DNA from: Candidatus Melainabacteria bacterium
GTDB taxonomy: Bacteria; Cyanobacteriota; Vampirovibrionia; Obscuribacterales; Obscuribacteraceae
Reading direction: 5' to 3'
DNA length: 7,431 nt
NCBI GenBank assembly: GCA_003175915.1
Contig: PSRH01000080.1
Span: forward strand, 1-7,431
The position numbers and the translations under genes were made by a program. The notes below the pieces were generated by a model. The model did no database searches and was not told where the DNA came from. It saw only the letters and a program-made list of their open reading frames with translations. Below are positions 1 through 6,259 of the stretch, piece by piece. How positions within the stretch are numbered: position 1 is the first letter of the stretch; every line of letters starts with the position of its first letter.

Positions 1-1760
1 AGGGGAATGGCTCGAACGAAAGAAAAATTGCGTTTCGTTAAGGCAAGAGGCAGCAGTATACCGCAGACGGCAAATACCAGTGATACTACTAATGGTATGC
101 CCTCGGGATGAACGAAGATTTGTTCCCAGGGAAAAGGTGTAAATGAAAAAGGAAATGGACGATCATCAGTAGCCGGAGCCAAATGATAATACTTGGGTTC
201 TTTTGTCGGGTCGAATTCCGACAGCATTTGCGCTTCATCGGATGAATCAACCTGCTCCGGATCAAAAATGATCTTGTAATGCAATCGATTAGCGACTTCC
301 CGGATTTTGTCTATATCTTGTTTGGAAAATGGGCTGCGGCATACGAGCAACGTACGTACGTGATCGACGTTGCCCTTGTTCTGCAACAAAATCATGTGGC
401 GTGTTGGATTGTCGATGTTTTGAGAGCGAAGGGCTGCTGCTGCCGTATAGACGAATCGGTGAAAAAAGGGAATCTTTTCGGAGTGCCAATAGGAAAAGGA
501 AAAAATTCCTCTATCACTTAGCCTCTCCAGAGCCAGACGCCAGGCTTCCACTGTGTAAATCGAATTTTCGCTGAAACTCATAGCGCCAGAGACTGTGGCT
601 GCAAATGTGTCAACTAACGAGATTTGAATGAAGTCAAACTTTTGCTCTGTCCTGATCATGAAGGTTCGGCCGTCTTCATTTACCAGATGAACTCGAGGGT
701 TTCGAGCTATCTGGTTGAAGAGCGAGCATCTGCCTGTTAGTAAATTGATTATTGACTGATTAATTTCAACTCCTGTTACTGCCCGTGCACCAAACACGAG
801 GGCAGACAAAATATCTCGGCCGCCACCAACACCAATTACCAGCACATTAGCGTTGTCTCTCAAATAATATCCGGCATTGGTAGCGTCAAATTTCAAAAAG
901 CCAACCTTTTCCAGATTCCCGTCATAGAATGGCATCATTGTGCCGGCGACAGAGTCAATTAGCAGATAGATCTCTTCGGTGTAGAAATTTGGTGCTGAAG
1001 AACTCTTCGACCAGAAGAATGGTGCCCCTTTGTGCGGCGGTTTTTGGATAAGGCGAGAATATGAATTCCAACTTTCAAAATCAACAGGGCCTTCTTTTAC
1101 ACCTACTCTCCATTCGATTTTCATGGTATGGGACTGAAGATTGAAAAGGCTCAGGCTGAAGAAAAGTGTCGCTAGGATCAGACTGGATGCCACCAGACGT
1201 TTTGACTTACCGATTGCGAAGGCGAGACCACTGAGAGCCGACAAACAAGCGACAAAAATGCAAGCGCTAACACCATCAAAAACCGTAAGCAATGCTGGTA
1301 GAGCCAGACAAGCAAAGGCGGCTCCGCAAAGGTCGGCAGCGTATGTCTTTGCCAGGTATTGTGGAAATCGTGCCAAAGCCAAACAAATACAAATCCCACT
1401 CAGGACGAAGGGGAGTAACAAAGTTGTATACGCGAGTGAAAATTGCAGAAAGCCAATCTGATAATAATTTGTTGCAAATTTTGTATGAAGATGAATCAGC
1501 GTAGCTGCAAATTCGGTGATTGCGAACAGTAAGGCGCTCGCTGAAATCCAGAGGTCGGCGCGCTCATTTCTAATGAGACCAGGAAGCAAAAACACTAAGA
1601 GCGCACCAATCGTCATCCCGCACATAACAACGGAGATGACCACAAAAGCAGTTTGTGGGGCCAAAGTGACGCTGGCGATTCTGACAAGAAGAAGCTCGAA
1701 CAAAAGATTGGCGAAAGATATCAAAAAGACGCCAATCAGGAACGAAGGTTTGTTTAGCAT
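1..1760 (-). CDS. Membrane protein with spermidine-synthase-like SAM-binding domain (partial, 3' end outside window)
   Basis: The reading frame is open on the minus strand from an ATG at 1760 to the window edge, giving 586 codons without a stop. The N-terminal third (about residues 6-205) is hydrophobic with roughly seven membrane segments. It includes YAADLCGA (140-147), a motif I associate with membrane-bound spermidine-synthase-like proteins. A soluble domain follows: LIDSVAGT near 268-275, the glycine-rich SAM loop GVGGGRD (310-316), an acidic residue in GVEIN (E332), NEDGR (361-365), and a strand FDFIQISLVD (375-384) leading to ENSIYTVEAW. TDDRPF (531-536) is the usual closing motif, and another membrane segment starts near 556. 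The family resembles polyamine aminopropyltransferases in fold, but the catalytic DSxDP-type motif is not recognisable, so polyamine synthesis is not supported. The substrate is unknown. The start is the only in-frame ATG after the upstream stop. The Shine-Dalgarno site is weak (AAGAAG, about 11 bases upstream). Confidence 0.88.
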   Translation of the reverse strand, partial: MLNKPSFLIGVFLISFANLLFELLLVRIASVTLAPQTAFVVISVVMCGMTIGALLVFLLPGLIRNERADLWISASALLFAITEFAATLIHLHTKFATNYYQIGFLQFSLAYTTLLLPFVLSGICICLALARFPQYLAKTYAADLCGAAFACLALPALLTVFDGVSACIFVACLSALSGLAFAIGKSKRLVASSLILATLFFSLSLFNLQSHTMKIEWRVGVKEGPVDFESWNSYSRLIQKPPHKGAPFFWSKSSSAPNFYTEEIYLLIDSVAGTMMPFYDGNLEKVGFLKFDATNAGYYLRDNANVLVIGVGGGRDILSALVFGARAVTGVEINQSIINLLTGRCSLFNQIARNPRVHLVNEDGRTFMIRTEQKFDFIQISLVDTFAATVSGAMSFSENSIYTVEAWRLALERLSDRGIFSFSYWHSEKIPFFHRFVYTAAAALRSQNIDNPTRHMILLQNKGNVDHVRTLLVCRSPFSKQDIDKIREVANRLHYKIIFDPEQVDSSDEAQMLSEFDPTKEPKYYHLAPATDDRPFPFSFTPFPWEQIFVHPEGIPLVVSLVFAVCGILLPLALTKRNFSFVRAIP

Positions 1761-2063
1761 GTGGCAAGAGTCTTCTTTCGTTCGATATGGAGCAGGGCGC
1801 TTGCAATATTCCCAGTAATTGGCGATTTTGTTGCCATGATAGACATAGTTCCTGTTTAGTATGCCAGAACTGATGGCAAAGGCTCAGGTTTTGTGGCAGA
1901 ATGAGCGTAAGGGAATGTTGGCAAGCGCTGAGTAAGAGACTCTCCCGACAAGTTCGACAGCGAGCTTAGTTAGAGATTGTAATTACGTGGTACCTCAATG
2001 CTGGCACAGAGAAATGGGGCGTGGATGGAAGCGCAGCCGGCTTGAGACAAGGGTGGCAGAAAA
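1761..2063. other. Divergent intergenic region (303 bases), no gene
   Basis: This region separates the minus-strand membrane protein from the plus-strand mutase operon. I see no credible reading frame in it. It holds a good sigma70-like promoter for the operon near 1954-1983 and a small potential hairpin at 1862-1878 (TGCCA, 7-base loop, TGGCA). It also holds a 7-base inverted repeat, TTGCCAT at 1831-1837 and ATGGCAA at 1873-1879. The pentamer TGGCA or its complement occurs eight times, starting at 1762, 1832, 1862, 1874, 1894, 1919, 2002 and 2054. I found no convincing -35/-10 pair for the minus-strand gene. Confidence 0.7.
1954..1983 (+). promoter_or_regulatory. Probable sigma70-type promoter of the mutase operon
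   Basis: TCGACA at 1954-1959 matches five of six -35 consensus bases and TGTAAT at 1978-1983 matches five of six -10 bases, with an 18-base spacer. Transcription would start near 1990, giving a leader of about 74 bases before the mutase ATG at 2064. The position suits the first gene of the operon. Assignment is by consensus match only. Confidence 0.42.
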
Positions 2064-3680
2064 ATGGTTAAAGAGCTGACCAAAGCTGAGAAGGCGAAAG
2101 TATTCGAAACCATTTCGGGCACTCCGGTTAAATCGGTCTACGGTCCGGAAGACCTGAAAGATTTTTCCTATGAACGCGATCTGAATGACGCTGGCAAGTT
2201 TCCATATACCAGGGGCATTCACCCGGGCATGTACCGGGACAAGCTGTGGACGATGCGGCAGTTCGCCGGTTACGGAGGGCCGGAGGAAACAAATGCCAGA
2301 TTCAAATACCTCCTCAGTCAGGGGCAAACTGGACTTTCTACGGCCTTTGATCTACCGACTTTGATGGGCTATGACTCTGACAATCCCAAGTCTGAAGGCG
2401 AAGTCGGTGTTTGCGGGGTGGCAGTTGATAGTCTTGAAGATTTTGAAATCCTCTATCAAGATATTCCGCTAGAAGAGATCTCTACCTCCATGACAATCAA
2501 CGGCCCAGCCGTGATTGTATTTTGCATGTTCATAGCCAATGCGCAGAATCGGGGCATGGACCTGAAGAAGCTCAGTGGTACTCTGCAGAATGACGTTTTT
2601 AAAGAATACATAGCTCAAAAGACTTATCTTGTTCCGCCGCGGGCTGGGTTGAAACTGATTCAGGACATGATGGTCTTCTGTACTAGAGAAGTGCCTCGTT
2701 GGAACACAATATCAGTGAGCGGCTATCATATACGAGAAGCAGGCTCAACGGCTGTACAGGAATTGGCCTTCACTCTTGCCGATGGATTCGCTTATGTCGA
2801 TGCTGGCATCGAAGCCGGCCTGCAAGTAGATGAATTCGTGCCGCGACTGTCATTCTTCTTCAACGCCCATATAGATTTCTTCGAAGAGATAGCCAAATAC
2901 CGGGCAGCCAGACGCATTTGGGCTAAGCGCATGCGCGACCATTATGGTGCCAAGGATGAGCGCTCGCTCAAACTAAGGTTTCACACTCAAACGGCAGGGT
3001 GCAGCCTGACCGCGCAGCAACCTGAAAACAACATAGTGCGCACTGCTATCGAAGCATTAGCCGGTGTGTTGGGTGGCACGCAATCTCTGCACACGAATTC
3101 GATGGATGAAGTGCTTGGACTGCCCACAGAGAAAGCGGCACACATAGCGCTGAGGACGCAGCAGATCATTGCTCACGAAACTGGCGTAACTAACGTCATA
3201 GACCCTCTAGCTGGTTCGTACTATGTTGAATGGCTAACTAGCGAATTAGAGAAAGGAGCAGATAAGTACTTCAAGCAAATTGAAGAGATTGGTGGCGTGA
3301 TAAGCGGCATCGAAAAGGGCTGGTTCATGAAAGAAATCGCCGATGCGGCCTATGCTTTCCAACAGCGAATGGATCGCGGTGAGAGAATTTTTGTGGGATT
3401 GAATGCTTTCAGGGAAGAGGCCCCCGGCTCGAAAATTGAGATCTTGAAAATCGGCCCGGAATACCAGCAACGTCAATGTGAACGGCTAACGAAATTAAAA
3501 GCCCGACGCGACAACGCCAAAGTGGCAAATAGTCTTAAAGCTCTGAAAGACGGCATGCGGGCAGGAACAAACTCGATGCCACTGATTTTAGATGCGGTGC
3601 ATATGTATGCAACTCTTGGCGAGATCTCAGATGCAATGCGAGAGGTTTGGGGAGACTATAGAGAAACGGCCGTGCTTTGA
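2064..3680 (+). CDS. Acyl-CoA mutase large subunit, isobutyryl-CoA mutase-like (B12-dependent, split type)
   Basis: This 538-residue protein is the TIM-barrel subunit of a coenzyme-B12-dependent acyl-CoA mutase, which moves a thioester group by a radical carbon-skeleton rearrangement in the cytoplasm. Family motifs run throughout: YTRGIHPGMY (48-57), WTMRQFAG (62-69), FDLPT (95-99), DSDNP (104-108), GTLQND (172-177), SGYHIREAG (219-227, with the essential His222), PRLSFFF, FHTQTAG and GGTQSLHTNS. Numbering is offset by 22 from Propionibacterium MCM. At the specificity sites Tyr89 becomes Phe67 and Arg207 becomes Gln185. This pair is characteristic of isobutyryl-CoA mutase, so n-butyryl/isobutyryl-CoA interconversion is more likely than methylmalonyl/succinyl-CoA. 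The protein ends at the barrel: the C-terminal cobalamin domain with DxHxxG is absent, so a separate small subunit is needed and is not in this window. The start has an SD-like AAGGGTGG seven bases upstream. It is the first gene of a three-gene operon. 'Methylmalonyl-CoA mutase' is the likely automatic label. Confidence 0.93.
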   Translation: MVKELTKAEKAKVFETISGTPVKSVYGPEDLKDFSYERDLNDAGKFPYTRGIHPGMYRDKLWTMRQFAGYGGPEETNARFKYLLSQGQTGLSTAFDLPTLMGYDSDNPKSEGEVGVCGVAVDSLEDFEILYQDIPLEEISTSMTINGPAVIVFCMFIANAQNRGMDLKKLSGTLQNDVFKEYIAQKTYLVPPRAGLKLIQDMMVFCTREVPRWNTISVSGYHIREAGSTAVQELAFTLADGFAYVDAGIEAGLQVDEFVPRLSFFFNAHIDFFEEIAKYRAARRIWAKRMRDHYGAKDERSLKLRFHTQTAGCSLTAQQPENNIVRTAIEALAGVLGGTQSLHTNSMDEVLGLPTEKAAHIALRTQQIIAHETGVTNVIDPLAGSYYVEWLTSELEKGADKYFKQIEEIGGVISGIEKGWFMKEIADAAYAFQQRMDRGERIFVGLNAFREEAPGSKIEILKIGPEYQQRQCERLTKLKARRDNAKVANSLKALKDGMRAGTNSMPLILDAVHMYATLGEISDAMREVWGDYRETAVL

Positions 3681-3683
3681 GGA
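3679..3683 (+). promoter_or_regulatory. Ribosome binding site fixing the start of the TPR-thioredoxin gene
   Basis: GAGGA at 3679-3683 overlaps the mutase TGA stop and lies seven bases before the ATG at 3691. It supports that ATG over the in-frame upstream ATG at 3592, which would overlap the mutase by 89 bases and bury the signal peptide. The overlap of stop codon and binding site suggests translational coupling. Confidence 0.7.
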
Positions 3684-3690
3684 ACACTCT

Positions 3691-4359
3691 ATGCTTAGGA
3701 TTTCGCGGTACATTCTTGCAGCGGTTTGTTTAGGTTTAATTGTGCTACCCTGTCTGTCTGCACCTGCTTCGTATAACCAGGCCGTCAAAGACTACAGCGC
3801 GGGCAAATATGCAGTGGCGCTCTCGGAATTTCAGGCCTATAAGGCAGCCTATCCTAACAATGCTTTAGTGCATTATTACATTGGTCTGTGCCAACAAAGC
3901 CTCGGTCGAATCGATCAAGCCAAGGCGGAGTACCAATGGGTAGCCGGCAATGGCGATGCTCAGCTCAAGTCGAAGGCCGAGGCTGGACTGAATCAACTCT
4001 CGAGAGTACATTCGTCCGGCGGAAATTTTGTCAGTAGCGGATCAACTCATCAAGCAGCGGGGGCCTCGACGCGTATCGGCGGTAAAGTCAGAAGGGTGCT
4101 GGACTTCTATGCCGATTGGTGCGGGCCATGCCGAGCGTTCGGTCCCGTCTTTGAGGAAGTGAAATCACGAATGCGCGACATCTCCTTTGAGCGCTACAAT
4201 GTCGATGAAGAAACTACTAACGAGATAAGATCCAAGTGCCCTCCTTTTTCGACCATTCCTCACGTTGTCTTCATGGATGGCGGTGGCAAGGTACTTTATG
4301 ACGGTACCCCACCCACCAGTGCCGAATCTTTCGAACGTGAAATTTCCCAATATCGTTAA
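3691..4359 (+). CDS. Exported TPR-thioredoxin fusion protein
   Basis: The 222-residue product starts with a Sec-type signal peptide: basic start MLRISR, hydrophobic core about 7-20, and likely cleavage after Ala24 or Ala26. Cys21 is not in a proper lipobox because Pro precedes it. Residues about 28-103 form two TPR-like helical pairs (ALSEFQAYKAAYPNNALVHY, then LGRIDQAKAEY). A Ser/Gly-rich linker (about 107-131) leads to a thioredoxin fold with DFYADWCGPC (138-147), so the redox pair is Cys144/Cys147, and the cis-proline segment TIPH has Pro190. The CGPC centre is that of classic thioredoxins rather than DsbA-type oxidases, which points to a reductant or disulfide carrier outside the cytoplasm. 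The TPR part could bind a partner or substrate. An extra Cys183 lies close to the cis-proline loop. It sits 10 bases after the mutase and 1 base before the transglutaminase-like gene. The domain calls are firm; the substrate is unknown. Confidence 0.9.
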   Translation: MLRISRYILAAVCLGLIVLPCLSAPASYNQAVKDYSAGKYAVALSEFQAYKAAYPNNALVHYYIGLCQQSLGRIDQAKAEYQWVAGNGDAQLKSKAEAGLNQLSRVHSSGGNFVSSGSTHQAAGASTRIGGKVRRVLDFYADWCGPCRAFGPVFEEVKSRMRDISFERYNVDEETTNEIRSKCPPFSTIPHVVFMDGGGKVLYDGTPPTSAESFEREISQYR

Positions 4360-4360
4360 A

Positions 4361-5467
4361 ATGGTGTCAAGGGATTCTTGGGGCGCGCTCGTTAAGTCCA
4401 TTATTTTCGGTTCGATGTCGGTCATATGGATGAGTGTGATGTCGGATGCCGCAATTGGAAACGATGGGCAGTTTCCATTTCGAAATTGCCATTTAGTCTA
4501 TCGGCCCACTGCCAGTGTTGTAGGCACGCTCACTGATACACTGATTGTTCCATCCAGCTTTCAGGCGGACACTTGGACAGCTTATGCCAGTTATCCACCA
4601 AACTGTGATTCGCAAAACGGAGCGGGTGCCGATCTTATTGTTGCCGGCAATGAAACTTTGCACGGACATGCGGTTAGGGAAGGAAGTCAGCTCAGACGAG
4701 AGGTGTTATTTCTCCACTTTCGTCCTGGCAATGATGCTTACCTGCATCAATTGACGATCATGACCCGCTACTCTGCCAATCTATACTCGCAAAAGCTTAC
4801 TGAAGGTGGACCACCCGTCGCCATAAGGGATTTGTCAGCCTCTGATCGATCGGCGGCACTTGGCAACTCCGAATGGCTGGATTGGAAATCTTCGGCCTTT
4901 CAAGATTGGCTTGACAAGCAACGGTTGCGCAAGAGCGCCAACGAAAGCGACATTCAATTTGCTTGGCGGACATTTCTCCAGATACGGGCTAGCAGCAGTT
5001 ATTGGTTTGAGGAAAGTCAAAATCGATCGGTATCAAAAGTCATTGTTGGACAACGTACAGATTGCGGTGGTTTGTCTGGCCTATTCGTCGCTACGCTGCG
5101 AGCGAACCAAATTCCTGCCCGTATGCTATTTGGCAAATGGGCTGAAAATGAGAGAGAAGGCGAAAGCATCGTCGAGCGCAGCAAAAACCATGTGAAATCC
5201 GAATTTTACGCCGGTACTATTGGCTGGATCCCGGTAGAAATTTCGGGTGCTGTCATTAACAAATCCGTACCAGCGATCAACTTCTTCGGAAACTCCCTTG
5301 GCAATTTCATAACGCTGCATATCGACCCGGACCTGGTCCTGGACACGCAAATAATTGGCAATAAGCGCGTTGATTGCCTACAGAACTCAGGAATCTGGCT
5401 TCACGGTACAGGTACCGGATTGGATAAGCTCAACCGGAAATTTCATTGGGCAGTCGAGCGCCGTTAA
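4361..5467 (+). CDS. Exported transglutaminase-like (papain-fold) protein
   Basis: The product is 368 residues from the ATG at 4361, one base after the previous stop (TAAAATG). A longer in-frame start at 4265 would overlap the thioredoxin gene by 95 bases and place about 32 extra residues before a signal peptide. From 4361 the N-terminus is a plausible Sec signal (Lys12, hydrophobic core about 13-27, cleavage near SDAA at 28-31). No Shine-Dalgarno site is visible, consistent with reinitiation after the upstream gene. Residues about 40-140 look beta-rich. The transglutaminase-like core has RTDCGGLSGLF with Cys235, LRANQIPAR, NHVKSEFY with His277, and GWIPVEIS with Glu293 where this fold usually has Asp. 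A typical FGNSLGNFITLHIDPDL segment (311-327) follows. The fold serves as protease, amidase, cross-linker or non-catalytic domain, so the activity here is open. A cell-envelope or periplasmic site is inferred from the signal. Confidence 0.87.
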   Translation: MVSRDSWGALVKSIIFGSMSVIWMSVMSDAAIGNDGQFPFRNCHLVYRPTASVVGTLTDTLIVPSSFQADTWTAYASYPPNCDSQNGAGADLIVAGNETLHGHAVREGSQLRREVLFLHFRPGNDAYLHQLTIMTRYSANLYSQKLTEGGPPVAIRDLSASDRSAALGNSEWLDWKSSAFQDWLDKQRLRKSANESDIQFAWRTFLQIRASSSYWFEESQNRSVSKVIVGQRTDCGGLSGLFVATLRANQIPARMLFGKWAENEREGESIVERSKNHVKSEFYAGTIGWIPVEISGAVINKSVPAINFFGNSLGNFITLHIDPDLVLDTQIIGNKRVDCLQNSGIWLHGTGTGLDKLNRKFHWAVERR

Positions 5468-6159
5468 TGAGCTACGAACACGTCGAGGAATTCTGTTGTT
5501 GAGTCTGGAGAGAAGGCTCGCACGTAGCTTTCTATATCTTTCAAGTGGGCATGCACGAACGACTTTTCGATTTCTAGCGGCGCGTATACCGCAAAGAGGA
5601 CTTCTCTGACGGAAGGTGTCAGTTTTGTCCGGCTATCCGGTCCAAGGAGAATGCTGGAGATAATTCCTTCTTTGTCATGCATCAACATATCTCCTGCTAC
5701 TGCAGTTTTTGCCGCACCGCGAATATCCGTGAAATTCTCTATGCCGGTGCCGACGGTAATGCGAACGGGAAACTCAAGCCTATAGCAATCGTGCCCAGCG
5801 GTTAAGAGCATGTTCTTCACTTCAGCCATGAACATTGCTGTAAGCACAGCCGATCCGCTCGAAAGTGGCTTGCCATTAATGATTGACTCTACCTGCGCCC
5901 TTACATGATAAGTCTTACCAAAATTCTTATAGTAGCTATTGTATGACTTAATTATGGGAAGCTCATTCAAATCTTCCCTTGAGAAACCTTGATATTGCTC
6001 GCGAACTGAATTTTCTACTGCGGTTCTGAGCTTGTCTAATTCAGGGTGCGAGGCAGAATTTTCGATATTTTTGATGACCAGGACGCCAGCTTTTGCGTTG
6101 GGATATTTGGAAGCCCAAGCGCTATCAGTCTCGAAGACTATCTCATCTGTTTTGTTCAT
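5464..6159 (-). CDS. Stand-alone B3/B4 domain protein (PheT editing-domain-like)
   Basis: The 231-residue cytoplasmic protein matches the B3/B4 fold found in the beta subunit of bacterial phenylalanyl-tRNA synthetase, where it clears Tyr mischarged on tRNA-Phe. Recognisable features are the YYKNFGK segment (76-82), a helix-loop region with KPLSSGSAVLTAMFMAEVK (97-115), the stretch EFPVRITVG (129-137), and AGDMLMHDKEG (155-165), followed by LTPSVREVLFAVYAP (180-194), the usual end of the domain. No synthetase catalytic, anticodon-binding or tRNA-binding domain is attached. The whole protein is this domain plus a short N-terminal extension. Free-standing members are thought to act in trans on mischarged tRNA or on other small ligands; the target here is unknown. 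The ATG at 6159 has no Shine-Dalgarno site, but a strong promoter lies just upstream. The stop overlaps the convergent transglutaminase-like gene by four bases. Confidence 0.85.
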   Translation of the reverse strand: MNKTDEIVFETDSAWASKYPNAKAGVLVIKNIENSASHPELDKLRTAVENSVREQYQGFSREDLNELPIIKSYNSYYKNFGKTYHVRAQVESIINGKPLSSGSAVLTAMFMAEVKNMLLTAGHDCYRLEFPVRITVGTGIENFTDIRGAAKTAVAGDMLMHDKEGIISSILLGPDSRTKLTPSVREVLFAVYAPLEIEKSFVHAHLKDIESYVRAFSPDSTTEFLDVFVAH

Positions 6160-6193
6160 GCTTTGAATAAGAATTACTGGGGAAAGGGGAGTT

Positions 6194-6223
6194 ATTATAC
6201 AGGAATGTCAGATCGGCTGTAAC
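6194..6223 (-). promoter_or_regulatory. Promoter of the B3/B4 gene
   Basis: On the minus strand, a perfect -10 TATAAT (6199-6194) lies 18 bases downstream of GTTACA (6223-6218), which matches four of six -35 bases. Transcription would begin near 6187, about 27 bases before the ATG at 6159. The short leader contains no Shine-Dalgarno motif. Confidence 0.5.
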
Positions 6224-6235
6224 GCCGGGTATAAA
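6207..6235 (+). promoter_or_regulatory. Possible promoter of the helical-repeat membrane protein gene
   Basis: TATAAA at 6230-6235 is a good -10 match, but the -35 position 17 bases upstream (GTCAGA, 6207-6212) matches only three of six bases. It would start transcription near 6242, close to the AGAGG at 6243-6247 that precedes the ATG at 6260. It interleaves with the opposing B3/B4 promoter. Confidence 0.25.
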
Positions 6236-6259
6236 ACAGGGCAGAGGCTCAAGACGCAT

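Noticed and set aside
350..361. Perfect 12-base palindrome ACGTACGTACGT
   Set aside because: It lies inside the coding sequence of the minus-strand gene (HVRTLL region) and is isolated, so a chance repeat is the simplest reading.
1141..1818. Plus-strand open frames of 70-106 codons
   Set aside because: They lie antisense to the membrane segments of the minus-strand gene, are rich in basic residues as antisense translations, and show no family features or RBS.
1862..1879. Hairpin at 1862-1878 as a transcription terminator
   Set aside because: The stem is only five base pairs and no T-run follows on either strand.
1995..2327. 110-codon minus-strand frame over the mutase start
   Set aside because: It is antisense to conserved mutase sequence and has no recognisable domain.
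3592..3690. Longer start for the TPR-thioredoxin gene at 3592
   Set aside because: It would overlap the mutase by 89 bases and put 33 residues before a clear signal peptide; the ATG at 3691 has a good SD.
3745..3765. Possible lipoprotein signal at Cys21 of the TPR-thioredoxin protein
   Set aside because: Pro precedes the Cys, which does not fit the lipobox; an ordinary signal peptidase site follows at Ala24 or Ala26.
4265..4360. Longer start for the transglutaminase-like gene at 4265
   Set aside because: It overlaps the thioredoxin gene by 95 bases and precedes a signal peptide that begins naturally at 4361.
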